Shown: one piece after another, positions 1 to 9,613 of the stretch
Layout: each line of letters opens with the position of its first letter
How positions within the stretch are numbered: the first letter of the stretch is position 1
From: Pseudomonadota bacterium
GTDB taxonomy: Bacteria; Pseudomonadota; Gammaproteobacteria; Steroidobacterales; Steroidobacteraceae
Direction of reading: 5' to 3'
Length of the DNA: 64,000 nucleotides
Assembly (NCBI GenBank): GCA_023391815.1
Contig: JAEWAF010000086.1
Span: forward strand, 142,945-206,944
Translations under genes and position numbers: made by a program
The notes under the pieces: model-generated
Told to the model about the DNA's origin: nothing
Databases searched by the model: none
What the model saw: only the letters and a program-made list of their open reading frames with translations

Positions 1-26
1 TTCGCGTGCTATTGGGGAGAAGTCTT

Positions 27-1955
27 GTGATTCATCGATTCTTCAGCCGTCGGCGGCTACTCGTTTCATCTGCATTGCTCGGTTCCATCGCCACTCCGAA
101 CGTCCGGGCAGAGACGGAGAAAGAAATTCCGCAAGTCGTGGTGACGGCCTCGCTCATCGAACAGAAACTCGAGGACGCGCCCGCCTCGATCACTGTCATT
201 GGCCGCGAGGAGCTCAACAACCGACCCGTGCAGGATCTGGCAGATGCACTAGTCGGAGCGGCCGGCGTGCACGTCGGTGGCGTGGGCCTGGGTCGGCGCG
301 GCATCAGTATTCGCGGCATGTCCAACGAATACACGCTGACCATGATCGATGGACGGCGGATCAGCCAAACCGCCAGCGTGATCGGCCATTCCGAGGCTGA
401 CGTGGGCTGGATTCCCACCGAGGGTATCGAGCGCATCGAAGTGGTGCGCGGACCGATGTCGTCCTTGTACGGATCGGATGCACTCGGCGGCGTCATCAAC
501 ATCATCACTCGCCCTGCGACGGATGAATGGCGCGCCAGCATGACCACTCGGGGAGAGTGGCGCGAAGACGGACGCGGTGGCGATGTCTTGCAAACCGGCT
601 TGTACGTCTCTGGCCCGCTCGTACAGGACACGCTTGGCATCACCGCCTACGGCGAGTTTCGCGATCGTGAGCCGACCGTGAGTCCGACGAACCCTCGCCT
701 CTCCGAAATGGAAGGCCGCGAGGTCATCAATGGCAATCTGGCGTTCAACTGGACACCCGATGACGCGCAGCGGATCAGCTTGAACTATGGACGAGGCAGC
801 GAAGAACGCGAGCGCAATGCCCTCACCGGCCGCAACTACTATGTGACAACCGATTTGATCGACCGCGAACAGTTCGCCCTGAGTCATATGGGAACCTGGC
901 AGTGGGGCGAAACGAGCGTGCGCGCCTACGGCACGAAGCTCGAGAAAACAAACCGTCGCTCGATCGGCACACCGGTGCGGCCGCAGATTCTCGAGGACCG
1001 GACTTACGACGCGCGCACGACCTTGAATCTCGGCGCCGCGAACAGGCTCAGCCTGGGCGGCGAATGGCGCGAGGAAGAGCTGTTCGACACTTCGATGAAC
1101 AGCGAAGGTTACGACAACGTGCGGCATCGGGCCGTATTCGTGCAGGACGAGCTCGAGCTCGACCGATGGCTGCTGGTGTTGGGCACTCGCTATGACGATC
1201 ACGACATCTTCGGCGGTTACAACAGCCCGCGTGCCTATGCCGTGTATCACGCAACGGACAAGCTCACCTTCAAAGGTGGCGTCGGCCGAGGGTTCAAGGC
1301 ACCGAATTTGAAGGTGCTGTCGCCGGAATATTCCGTAACGACCAGCGCCTTCATCGTCTACGGCAACCCGAATCTCGAGCCGGAGTTCAACACCAGTTAC
1401 GAGCTCGGTGCGCACTATCGAGCCGATGGCTGGTCGTTGCAGGCCACGTTGTTTCAGAACGATGTGAAAGACCTGATTCAGAGCTACTGCGCAGCCGACT
1501 GCGATGCCTTACGAGTGCTGAACTACGAGAACGTCGATGAGGCACGCATTCGTGGCATCGAGATCGCAACGTCCTTCGCACCGCTGCGCCAGCTGGCGCT
1601 GGACCTGAACTACACGTTCCTGAACGCGAAGGACCTCACGGCCGACCAGCCGCTGGCCGAAAAGCCCAAGCACGCCGCCAATCTCACGCTGAAGTGGCTC
1701 GCCACAGACAAACTCAACGCGCAAGTCCGCGGCAACTATTACGGCAAACAGACGATGTATGCGAGCGAGGTGCGCTATGGCTTGCCCGACTACACGCTCT
1801 GGGGTGCGGATCTCAACTATCAGTTGACGCAACGTTTCAAGCTGCACCTGTCCGGCGACAATCTCACCGATGAGAGCCTCGCGGAGCTATCGACTCGCTT
1901 CAACTATGTTGAGGTGGGCCGGTCGTACTCGGCAGGATTTACGGGGAGCTTCTGA
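27..1955 (+). CDS. TonB-dependent outer-membrane receptor (HmuR/BtuB-like)
   Basis: Outer-membrane gated channel that would import a metal chelate such as heme or a corrinoid using TonB energy. After a basic, hydrophobic signal peptide there is a TonB-box-like stretch (QVVVTA, about residues 37-42). A plug domain follows with the usual VRGP and YGSDALGGVINIITR motifs, then a beta-barrel ending in an aromatic residue (SF). A GFKAPN box and an NPNL box are present, as in heme and colicin receptors, but I see no histidine between them where heme receptors usually carry one. A GTG at 27 has GGGGAG 6-7 bases upstream and is preferred over the in-frame GTG at 6. The stop overlaps the ATG of the chelatase by one base, so the two are co-transcribed. 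The substrate is inferred only from the neighbours. Confidence 0.9.
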   Translation: MIHRFFSRRRLLVSSALLGSIATPNVRAETEKEIPQVVVTASLIEQKLEDAPASITVIGREELNNRPVQDLADALVGAAGVHVGGVGLGRRGISIRGMSNEYTLTMIDGRRISQTASVIGHSEADVGWIPTEGIERIEVVRGPMSSLYGSDALGGVINIITRPATDEWRASMTTRGEWREDGRGGDVLQTGLYVSGPLVQDTLGITAYGEFRDREPTVSPTNPRLSEMEGREVINGNLAFNWTPDDAQRISLNYGRGSEERERNALTGRNYYVTTDLIDREQFALSHMGTWQWGETSVRAYGTKLEKTNRRSIGTPVRPQILEDRTYDARTTLNLGAANRLSLGGEWREEELFDTSMNSEGYDNVRHRAVFVQDELELDRWLLVLGTRYDDHDIFGGYNSPRAYAVYHATDKLTFKGGVGRGFKAPNLKVLSPEYSVTTSAFIVYGNPNLEPEFNTSYELGAHYRADGWSLQATLFQNDVKDLIQSYCAADCDALRVLNYENVDEARIRGIEIATSFAPLRQLALDLNYTFLNAKDLTADQPLAEKPKHAANLTLKWLATDKLNAQVRGNYYGKQTMYASEVRYGLPDYTLWGADLNYQLTQRFKLHLSGDNLTDESLAELSTRFNYVEVGRSYSAGFTGSF

Positions 1956-4900
1956 TGTTCCGGAATTTCCTCGTGCTCGTGGTTGCCAGCATTGCGAGCA
2001 CACTGGCGCACGCAAGCGCGCCAGTGGTCCGCGTGCTGGCGGATGAATCTGTACTGCAAGGACGATTGGAGACGCTGCGGGACCTTGGCGCAGCGGCAGG
2101 CGTTCGCGTCGAATGGGCCTATCTCAATGCCTTTCCGGAACCGCCGCAGCAATGGATAGCGGCGGCGGACCTGTTGATCATTGAAGCGCCACTGCAAAGC
2201 GCTCGACAGCGAATCGACGAAAGCGTCGGCGAGGTACTGGCGCGCGTAACCGTGCCTCGAGTGGAGGCCACCACGCGACGGGAGTCTTACAGCCATTTGC
2301 CCGAGCGTCAGGGGCGCACACTCATCGAGTACTACCGCAACGGCGGCGAAGCCAATGTACGAAACTTCTTCTCCTACTTCCGCGCCTGGCATGCCAAGGA
2401 GGATAACTCGAAGGTGGCACCACCGATGATCGTGCCGGTGAACGGTTACTATCACCCCGATGCGCCGCGGCTATTCGCAACACTGGACGATTACATCCAG
2501 TGGGGACAGCAGCGCTGGAAACCCAGTGCACCACGCGTAGCCCTGGCCATTCACGCCTCTGCCTTCGCCACGCTCCAGACGCAAGTCATCGATGCGGTGA
2601 TTCGCCGCAGTGAGGCGCTTGGACAAATGCCGGTGCCCTTCTGGTTCGATTCGGAGGATGCCGACGCGCTGAAGAAAGCATTGCAACCCGCCCGGGCCGA
2701 TGTGCTCATCAACATGCAGCACATGGGCAACGGCCGCGCACGGATGCGTGAGTTCGAGCAGCTTCGCATTCCGGTGCTGCAAACGTTGAACTATCGCGAC
2801 GGCGATGCCGAGGAATGGAAGAAGGAAATCAGCGGCGCGCCGTCGCGCCTGGTAGCGCCCTTCATCGCCGTTTACGAAACCTGGGGCATGAGCGATCCGC
2901 TGGTGATCGCCGCCGTCGATGACGGCGTGCTCGTGCCGATGCAGTCCCAGGTGGACGCGGTGCTACGCAAGGCGTCGGCGCTTGCGAAGCTGCGTCATAC
3001 GCCACCGAACAAAAAACGTCTCGCGCTGCTGTTCTGGAATTATCCGCAGGGAGAGCAGAATTTCTCCGCCTCCAATTTGAACGTGCCGCGGAGCCTGGAA
3101 TCACTCACACGCGCATTGAATGAAGCCGGCTATCAGGTGCCACCCGCGACCGAACAACAGATCATCGAGACCGGCCAGGCACTGCTATCGGTGCTGTATC
3201 ACCACGATCGTCTGGACGAGTTGCTCCAACGAGGACTCGCGGCCACCCTGCCGGTCAAAACATATAACCAGTGGCTGGCAAGCACGCCGCCCTCGATACG
3301 TTCGCAGATGCTCGAGCGTTGGGGCGATCCGCAAGCTCACTGGGCCGTTCGGCAGATCGGTGGCGGGAAGCACTTCGTGATTCCGCGCTGGCAACTCGGC
3401 AACTTGTTGCTCATGCCGCAGATGCCTCGCGGCGGCTCGCCCGGCGAGGGCTATCACGACGGCGCGCTGCCGCCCGATCACTTGTACATGGCGGCCTATC
3501 TATATGTGAGGGAATCGGCGCCGGACGCGCTGATTCATTTCGGCACGCACGGCACTCAGGAATGGCTGCCTGGCAAAGATCGCGGTCTTTCCGTCGATGA
3601 CTACCCCTTGCTCGCCGTCGGCGACCTGCCCGTGTTCTATCCCTACATTCAGGACAACATCGGCGAAGCATTGCAGGCGAAGCGTCGCGGGCGCGCGGTG
3701 ATCGTGAGCCATCAGACGCCACCGTTCGCGCCCTCGGGCTTGTACAAGGAGCTCGCTGAAGTTCACGCGCTCCTGCACGAATACATCCAGCTCGATCCCG
3801 GCGCGGTCCGCGAACGGACCGCGGAAAACCTGCGTCGATTGATCATCGAGCATGCGCTGCATAAGGACATGGACTGGACCGAACAAGCCATGCGCGCGGA
3901 CTTCGATGGCTTTCTCACAGCCTTTCATGACCACTTGCATGGTCTCGCGCAGCGAAGCGTCCCACTCGGGTTACATGCCCTCGGCACATCGCCGAGCCCC
4001 GAGCACAGGCTCAGTACAGTGGTGCAGCAACTCGGCGATGACTTCGCGAACGCGGTGGCCGCCGCGCAGACTCCAACCGCAACGAATGTCGTCCATCCGC
4101 CGGGTCATGTCATTGTCATTGCCAGTGCCGCTACCGACGCCCCAAGTGGCAGGGAGTTCTTTACTGGTGACGCCTCCCAGCTTGCCTCGACGCCGCCCTA
4201 CCAACTGCTGCAGCGTCATCTTCGAGCACAGGCGCCACTTTCCGAATCGAGCTCATCGCTGCGACCTTTCCTGGAGCGCGCCATCAAACTCGATCGTCAC
4301 CTAGCCACCAATCATGAGCTGTCAGCACTGCTCGATGGCCTGGCCGGCTACTTCGTGCCGCCCGGTCCCGGCGGCGATCCGGTACGTAACCCGGAGGTGC
4401 CGAACGGTCGCAATCTGTTCGGTTTCGAGCCGGACAAATTGCCGACGCGTAGCGCATTCGATGCTGCGGACGCCGCGCTCAATGGGCTCGTCGCCGACTA
4501 TCGCGCCAAGCACGGCGGCGCAACTCCCACCAAGCTCGCTTTCAGCTTGTGGTCAGTGGAAGCCATGCGTCACATGGGCATCACCGAAAGCCAGGTGCTG
4601 CATGCGATGGGCCTGCGGCCACGCTGGGACGAAGGCGGCCGCGTGACCGCGCTGGACATCATCCCCGCGCGTGAGCTCGGCCGCCCACGCATTGACGCCG
4701 TCGTGCAGGTCACTGGCGCATATCGCGATCAGTTCGAGAACTTCATGCGTCTGCTGGCGGACGCCACCGAACGGCTGTCGAAACTCGAGGAGCCCGGCAA
4801 TGTCATTGCGACGAACACGCGGGCCGCGACACTGAGCTTGAAGAAGCAAGGCATGGACGCCGCTCACGCCGAGCGCATGGCAGCTGTTCGCTTGTTTGGA

Positions 4901-5905
4901 AATCAGCCGGGCGACTACGGCGTGGGGCTTTCGGATGCCGTGCTCGATTCGACTGCGTGGGAGAACGAAGCGCCGCTCGCCGAGCAATATCTGTCGCGTC
5001 TGCAGTATGCCTACGGAAGTAAAGACTGGGGCGTCAGCGCCGGCAAGGTGAACGTTTACGCCGAACAGCTCAAGGGCGTCCAGGCAGCGGTGCTGTCTCG
5101 GTCTTCCAATCTCTATGGCGTGCTCACCGGCGACGATCCCTTTCAATTCCTGGGCGGCCTGTCGCTCGCGGTCCGTCACATCAACGGCGCAAGTCCGGAG
5201 CTTTACATCTCGGATCAACGTCGCTCTCAAGGCCGTGTGGTTTCCGCTGCGAGCTTCCTCTCCGAAGAGATGCGCACGCGCTATCTGAATCCGCAATGGA
5301 TCAAGCCCATGCAAGCTGAAGGCTACGCGGGCATGCTGGAGATCGTCGATTCCTTCAATAATCTGTTCGGCTGGCAGGCGCTCGATCCCGCCACGGTGCG
5401 CGCCGACCAGTGGCAAGCCATGCACGATGTTTACGTGATGGATAAACATCGACTCGACATGCAGAAGTGGTTCGAGCAGAACAACCTCATGGCGCAGGCG
5501 CAGATCCTGGAACGCATGCTCGAAGCCATCCGCAAGGGCTACTGGGACGCCGCTGAGCAAACCCGTCGCGAGCTGGCCGAGCGCTGGCAGGAGTTGGCCG
5601 ATCGAGGCGTGACGACCGGCGCCGCGACGACTCGAGAATTTGCGCAGCAAATGGCAGCGGGCTTCGGACTACAACCGGGCAAGACGAGTCCTGACGCCTC
5701 CCCTTCTGCGCAAGGCGATGCGACCACCGCCGCTTCAGCCTCCGCGCAAACCGTCCGTGGTCAGGTACTGAAAGAAACAGTTCAGCAAGCCACGCCGGAA
5801 CCACTCTGGCAAGTATGGCTCGCGTTGCTCGCGCTGTTTATCTGCTTTGCGAGCGGCGGCGTGGTGCAAGCCCGCCACTCCTCGCCCTTGGTGAAACCTG
5901 TTTGA
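1955..5905 (+). CDS. Exported CobN/HmuS-type chelatase with C-terminal membrane anchor
   Basis: A 1316-residue member of the CobN/BchH/HmuS family, which inserts metal into, or in HmuS is proposed to remove metal from, tetrapyrroles. The core chelatase motif HFGTHGTQEWLPGK lies near residues 527-540, followed by GDLPVFYPYIQDN and AKRRGRAVIVSHQTPPF blocks. Unlike cytoplasmic CobN it begins with a signal peptide (about residues 1-21, ending AHASA) and ends with one hydrophobic helix (about residues 1283-1306) followed by a short basic tail. It should therefore sit in the periplasm, anchored to the inner membrane. No CobS/CobT or ChlI/ChlD ATPase and no cobalamin genes are nearby. The neighbours (receptor, ExbB-like, DUF2149) match the hmuRSUV arrangement of Porphyromonas and Bacteroides. 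GGGGAG lies 6 bases before the ATG. Direction of the reaction and substrate are not decided by sequence. Confidence 0.87.
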   Translation: MFRNFLVLVVASIASTLAHASAPVVRVLADESVLQGRLETLRDLGAAAGVRVEWAYLNAFPEPPQQWIAAADLLIIEAPLQSARQRIDESVGEVLARVTVPRVEATTRRESYSHLPERQGRTLIEYYRNGGEANVRNFFSYFRAWHAKEDNSKVAPPMIVPVNGYYHPDAPRLFATLDDYIQWGQQRWKPSAPRVALAIHASAFATLQTQVIDAVIRRSEALGQMPVPFWFDSEDADALKKALQPARADVLINMQHMGNGRARMREFEQLRIPVLQTLNYRDGDAEEWKKEISGAPSRLVAPFIAVYETWGMSDPLVIAAVDDGVLVPMQSQVDAVLRKASALAKLRHTPPNKKRLALLFWNYPQGEQNFSASNLNVPRSLESLTRALNEAGYQVPPATEQQIIETGQALLSVLYHHDRLDELLQRGLAATLPVKTYNQWLASTPPSIRSQMLERWGDPQAHWAVRQIGGGKHFVIPRWQLGNLLLMPQMPRGGSPGEGYHDGALPPDHLYMAAYLYVRESAPDALIHFGTHGTQEWLPGKDRGLSVDDYPLLAVGDLPVFYPYIQDNIGEALQAKRRGRAVIVSHQTPPFAPSGLYKELAEVHALLHEYIQLDPGAVRERTAENLRRLIIEHALHKDMDWTEQAMRADFDGFLTAFHDHLHGLAQRSVPLGLHALGTSPSPEHRLSTVVQQLGDDFANAVAAAQTPTATNVVHPPGHVIVIASAATDAPSGREFFTGDASQLASTPPYQLLQRHLRAQAPLSESSSSLRPFLERAIKLDRHLATNHELSALLDGLAGYFVPPGPGGDPVRNPEVPNGRNLFGFEPDKLPTRSAFDAADAALNGLVADYRAKHGGATPTKLAFSLWSVEAMRHMGITESQVLHAMGLRPRWDEGGRVTALDIIPARELGRPRIDAVVQVTGAYRDQFENFMRLLADATERLSKLEEPGNVIATNTRAATLSLKKQGMDAAHAERMAAVRLFGNQPGDYGVGLSDAVLDSTAWENEAPLAEQYLSRLQYAYGSKDWGVSAGKVNVYAEQLKGVQAAVLSRSSNLYGVLTGDDPFQFLGGLSLAVRHINGASPELYISDQRRSQGRVVSAASFLSEEMRTRYLNPQWIKPMQAEGYAGMLEIVDSFNNLFGWQALDPATVRADQWQAMHDVYVMDKHRLDMQKWFEQNNLMAQAQILERMLEAIRKGYWDAAEQTRRELAERWQELADRGVTTGAATTREFAQQMAAGFGLQPGKTSPDASPSAQGDATTAASASAQTVRGQVLKETVQQATPEPLWQVWLALLALFICFASGGVVQARHSSPLVKPV

Positions 5906-5922
5906 ACGTGGAATGACTCGAG

Positions 5923-6399
5923 ATGAACGAAATCGAAACTACCTTGTATGCCCTCAGCCGGCTGTTCATGGCGCCGGTGCTGCTGCTGATTCTCGCCGCA
6001 CTGGTGTATGCGTTCGTCGCGCTTGGCGCGTTCGCGGTGGAAGCATGGCAACGCCGTCGCGGGCTCTATCGCTCACCACTGGGTGACTACCACAGGCAAA
6101 GCGGTTTCAGCAGCGACGACCTCGAACTATGGATCATGAAGCGACTGGAGTGGCTGCGCATCACTTCGCGCAGTGCCCCGATGCTGGGTCTGGTTGCCAC
6201 GATGATTCCGATGGGCCCGGCGCTGCTCGCGCTCACTCGCAGCGATGCGCAGGGTGTCGGCGACAATCTCGTCGTCGCATTCTCCGCTGTGATTCTCGCG
6301 CTCGTCAGCGCCAGCATTACGTTCTTCGTCCTCACGATTCGTCGTCGCTGGCTTCTGCAGGAGCTACGCGAGATCGAGCGCGCGGGAGAAGCAGCATGA
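5923..6399 (+). CDS. MotA/TolQ/ExbB-like proton-channel protein (HmuU-like)
   Basis: A 158-residue inner-membrane protein with an N-terminal hydrophobic helix (about residues 15-40), a cytoplasmic linker containing RSAPMLGLVATMIPMGPALLAL, and a last helix around residues 120-142. This is the arrangement of the MotA/TolQ/ExbB superfamily, whose members form proton-driven stators. It follows the chelatase by 17 bases and overlaps the next gene by four bases (ATGA). In the hmu operons of Bacteroidota the equivalent gene is hmuU. The likely job is to couple the proton gradient to the receptor or to the periplasmic chelatase. That role is inferred from family and position. Confidence 0.85.
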   Translation: MNEIETTLYALSRLFMAPVLLLILAALVYAFVALGAFAVEAWQRRRGLYRSPLGDYHRQSGFSSDDLELWIMKRLEWLRITSRSAPMLGLVATMIPMGPALLALTRSDAQGVGDNLVVAFSAVILALVSASITFFVLTIRRRWLLQELREIERAGEAA

Positions 6400-6707
6400 G
6401 CCGCTTCCTCGAACACGACGAGGCCGACGATCCCATCCTGTCGCTGGTCAACCTTATCGATCTGTTTCAGGTCGTCATTGGCATCCTGCTGATCGTGATC
6501 GTGCGTAACCCGCTCAATCCGTTTTCGAAAGAGAACGTCGTGGTGATCGAAAACCCGGGCCAGGCCGACCAGCGCATGCTGATCAAGCAAGGCGAGGAAC
6601 TGCGCCGCTACGAGGCCGGCGACGAGATCGGCGAAGGTGAAGGCGTCAAGGCCGGCATCACCTACCGGCTGTCGGACGGCAGGTTGATCTATGTGCCGGA
6701 AGGCTGA
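6396..6707 (+). CDS. DUF2149 protein, ExbD-like partner (HmuV-like)
   Basis: A 103-residue protein with one transmembrane helix near the N-terminus (VNLIDLFQVVIGILLIVIV, about residues 18-36). A periplasmic domain follows, rich in the DUF2149 features VVIENPG, a KQGEELRRYEAG stretch, GEGEGVKAG and a YRLSDGRLIYVPE ending. The topology of one helix plus a small periplasmic domain is the same as ExbD/TolR, and it lies directly after the ExbB-like gene, which it overlaps (ATGA at 6396-6399). In Bacteroidota the corresponding gene is hmuV. It closes the operon. The convergent AraC-type gene ends 18 bases further on. Confidence 0.85.
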   Translation: MSRFLEHDEADDPILSLVNLIDLFQVVIGILLIVIVRNPLNPFSKENVVVIENPGQADQRMLIKQGEELRRYEAGDEIGEGEGVKAGITYRLSDGRLIYVPEG

Positions 6708-6725
6708 CGAGTACTCAAGAAACAG

Positions 6726-7550
6726 TCAGTCTTCTCGGACGCGATCTGAAGCAGAAGGCAGCGGCGCCTTGCGTTGCGCGAAGTACTGAGCCGGGGTGCT
6801 ACCCACAGCCTTCTTGAACATGGTGATGAAAGCGTTGACCGACTCATAGCCGAGCTCGGCCGCGACATTCTGCACCGTCGCGCCGCCGGCGAGATCCCTA
6901 AGCGCAACGAGAAGGTGCAGTTGCCGCCGCCAGCGCCCGAATGTCAGGCCCGTTTCCCGCATCATCAAGCGGGTCAGCGATCGCTCGCTCATCGCCACGC
7001 GCTTGGCCCATTCTCCCAACGTGGCGCGATCGGAAGGCTCGATCGTCAGGGCGTGTGCCATCGCGCGGATCCTCGCATCGGCGGAGACAGGTAGATTGAA
7101 GTGCTCGAGCGGCATCTCGGCCAATTCGTCCAGTACCACCCTCGCAAGCCGGGCAGCATGACTGCCCGGACGATAGTTCGCGCTCTCGCGAGCCAGCCGA
7201 TCGATTAGTTCCCGGATCAGCGGAGAGATCCAAAGCGTGCAACAGTCCGCCGGCAGGCTCGCGGCTCCTGGCTCCACGAATAGATAATTGAGACGGGCAT
7301 TCTCGGTCGCCTTGGCGCTGTGAGCCACTCCGCCGGGAATCCAAACTCCACAGTTGGGTGGAACAATCCAGATCTGGTTGTCCGCAGTACAAGTCACCGC
7401 TCCGTGCAGCGTGAGGATCAACTGGCCTTTGCGATGCGCGTGCATCGGCACTTCCGCCTCGTGATCCGCGAAGTCGAGCCGATGCGCAACCGCCGGCAGT
7501 TCCGTCAGGTCGGGGTCGAATGCCGAAACGGCAGATCGAGATCGAGGCAT
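6726..7550 (-). CDS. AraC-family transcriptional regulator with cupin sensor
   Basis: A 274-residue regulator. An N-terminal cupin-like domain contains MHAHRKGQLILTLHG (about residues 36-50) and WIPGGVAHSA. The C-terminal AraC domain carries two helix-turn-helix motifs: the first around SERSLTRLMMRETGLTFGRWR, the second ending in the typical GYESVNAFITMFKKAVGSTPAQYF signature. It lies back-to-back with the FUSC/DUF1656/HlyD/NodT efflux genes across a 77-base intergenic region, so it probably controls that set in response to a small aromatic or other hydrophobic compound. If the efflux gene next door is really dead, this regulator may have lost its main target. Confidence 0.9.
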   Translation of the reverse strand: MPRSRSAVSAFDPDLTELPAVAHRLDFADHEAEVPMHAHRKGQLILTLHGAVTCTADNQIWIVPPNCGVWIPGGVAHSAKATENARLNYLFVEPGAASLPADCCTLWISPLIRELIDRLARESANYRPGSHAARLARVVLDELAEMPLEHFNLPVSADARIRAMAHALTIEPSDRATLGEWAKRVAMSERSLTRLMMRETGLTFGRWRRQLHLLVALRDLAGGATVQNVAAELGYESVNAFITMFKKAVGSTPAQYFAQRKAPLPSASDRVRED

Positions 7551-7627
7551 ACGATTGGCCGGATTTAGGGACTTGATGACGGAGCACCGAATTTATTCGA
7601 TTCCGCGAATCTCTAACAATAGCCGGC

Positions 7628-9419
7628 ATGAAAGCCGTGCATTGCTCAACCGAGCCCGCCGCGAGAGACAGCTTCGCAACGTGGCGCGGGAGTGCAAAGG
7701 TCCTACAGGCCCCCGTCGTACAGGCGGATGCGGACGCGTTGCTGTTTTCGATGAAGAGCTTCGCCGCGGCAATGCTGGCCTACTACATTTCGCTGCGGAT
7801 CGGACTGCCCAAGCCTTACTGGGCCATCGTCACCGTGTATATTGTTTCCCAGACGTCCGCGGGCGCGTCTCTCAGCCGCGGCGTCTATCGCTTCGTCGGA
7901 ACATTCATCGGCGCGGCGTCGACTGGCGAATGATGCACTTCGCGGAGCGCCGGAACAGAAGACCCGTCGCGACCGCCATCAGCTCGCAGCCGATCTCCTC
8001 GCCCTGCAGGGGCTCGCGACCTATCTGCCGTACGACCCGGCCCCGGCGATACCGGGTCGCGAGAAGCTGCAGCTGATTCACGATCGTCTCGCCCGACTAC
8101 TTCCGCTCGCGACGGAAATAGAGGACCGGCTACATGCCCTCGACATTCGCGGCCATGACACACCCGAAGAGTTGAGCACTTTGTTGGGAGACGTGGAGAC
8201 CTGGATTGCAGCGGCCGACGCGAGCGAGCGCGAACTCGTCGCAATCCAGTTGATTGAACGCGCGAGGACGCTTGAGGCCCGTATCGGAACAAACAGCGCC
8301 GCACAGGGCGATCTGCTCGTCGCCAATATCGCTGGCCATCTGGTCGAGATGATCGAGCTGTTGCAGGACTGCGATCGGCTCGGACGGGACATCGCGACTG
8401 CCGGCCGGTCCCGGGAAGTCACATTGCTTCGCTCGCCGAAGCGCCCGACAGGCTACGTCTATCACCGCGATCAGTTGATGGCCGCTCGCGCCGCGTTGGG
8501 CGCCATCGTCGGCATCGTCATCGGGTGCGCATTTTGGATCTGGTCGGCCTGGCCGGACGGCGCGCTGGCAGTCTCGGTCCTCGGCGTCTGCTGTGCTCTG
8601 CTCGGAAACGTCGACGCGCCCGCACCGAATGTCGTCAAGTTTCTGGTCGGCTCGATCTACGCCGTCGCGATCAGCCTCATCTATAGCTTCGTCATCCTCC
8701 CCCGCGTGACGGAGTTCGCCGTTCTTGTGGCGGTCCTCGCGCCGGCCTTCCTGCTCGCCGGTTCCATTCAAGCGCGTCCCCCGACGACGTTGATGGCGCT
8801 CGGCATCACCCTCACGACGCCCATCCTTTGCGGACTAGGCACTACCTACAGCGGCGATTTTGCCATGTTCCTGAACAGCGCCGTCGCCCTGTTTGCAGGG
8901 ACCGGCTTCGCGGTGGTGAGCATGACCCTGTTCCAGACCGTCCCGGTCGACACCGCAATCAACCGTCTGCTTCGAGTGAGTCGCCGCGATGTCAGTCGGC
9001 GTGCCCGCGGTAGCGCGCCCGATGAATCGCACTGGACGAGTCTCATGATCGATCGGACGGCGCTGCTGGTGCCAAGGCTGCGGGTGTCTGTCGCTTCTTA
9101 TGCGAACGTCCTCGACGACACCGTGTACCACCTTCGCGTGGGCCATGTCGTGGCTCAGCTTCGCCAGGCAGTCGAGCACCTCGAGGGCCACAGCGGCGAA
9201 CAGGCGCGAGAACTGCTTCTTGCGATCGCCGCACGCTTCAACGCCAGGCGACAGACGAAACCTGTCGAGTCGCTCGCTTTCAACCAACGCATCGAGACAC
9301 TGATGACGTTGTTCGCCGGCAGCTCGCTCCCGGAGCGCTCACGGCTGCTCGACATCCTCATCGACCTTCAGTTCGCCCTGAACCCAATTGGCGCGACCGA
9401 TGAGGAGCGCGGCTCATGA
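7628..9419 (+). pseudogene. FUSC-family efflux protein (AaeB-like), internally deleted and frameshifted
   Basis: Two reading frames together resemble an AaeB/FUSC aromatic-acid exporter with its middle missing. The first (7628-7933) has the N-terminal helices, with YYISLRIGLPKPYWAIVTVYIVSQTSAG and RFVGTFIGAAS, and then stops. From about 7920 a different frame continues as NDALRGAPEQKTRRDRHQLAADL and runs through the soluble arm and the second set of four or five helices to 9419. Family members normally carry about 130 further residues between these points (helices 3-6 of the first half). The join is around 7916-7935. The most likely reading is one deletion of several hundred bases that also shifted the frame. 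A sequencing or assembly collapse is the alternative. The stop at 9417-9419 overlaps the next gene. Confidence 0.75.
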
Positions 9420-9613
9420 TTGTCGATTTCCATATCGAAGGCATCCTCATACCCGGTCTGCTGGTACTCGCGGTGCTCGCCCTCGTCGCCACCATCGCGG
9501 CCATCCGCCTCCTGCGCGTGGTGGGCATCTATCGATTGTTTGCCTACCGACCGCTGGTCGAGCTTGCCGCTTTCACCATCATCTACAGCCTGATCGTGCA
9601 GTACCTCCGATGA
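9416..9613 (+). CDS. DUF1656 small membrane protein (AaeX-like)
   Basis: A 65-residue protein with two hydrophobic helices (about residues 10-32 and 43-62) and the DUF1656 pattern: an N-terminal DFHIEGILIP and a central RLLRVVGIYRLFAYRPL. These small proteins are encoded next to FUSC and HlyD efflux genes, as aaeX is with aaeA and aaeB. The start overlaps the end of the FUSC remnant (ATGA) and the stop overlaps the start of the HlyD gene (ATGA), so all were built as one transcript. Its molecular role is not established. Confidence 0.88.
   Translation: MIVDFHIEGILIPGLLVLAVLALVATIAAIRLLRVVGIYRLFAYRPLVELAAFTIIYSLIVQYLR

Noticed and set aside
4553..5650. Long minus-strand frame (365 residues) inside the chelatase gene
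   Set aside because: It is a GC-bias shadow of the chelatase reading frame with no domain.
1955..5905. Cobaltochelatase CobN of cobalamin synthesis
   Set aside because: No cob or chl partner genes, plus a signal peptide and C-terminal membrane helix, argue for an HmuS-type role.
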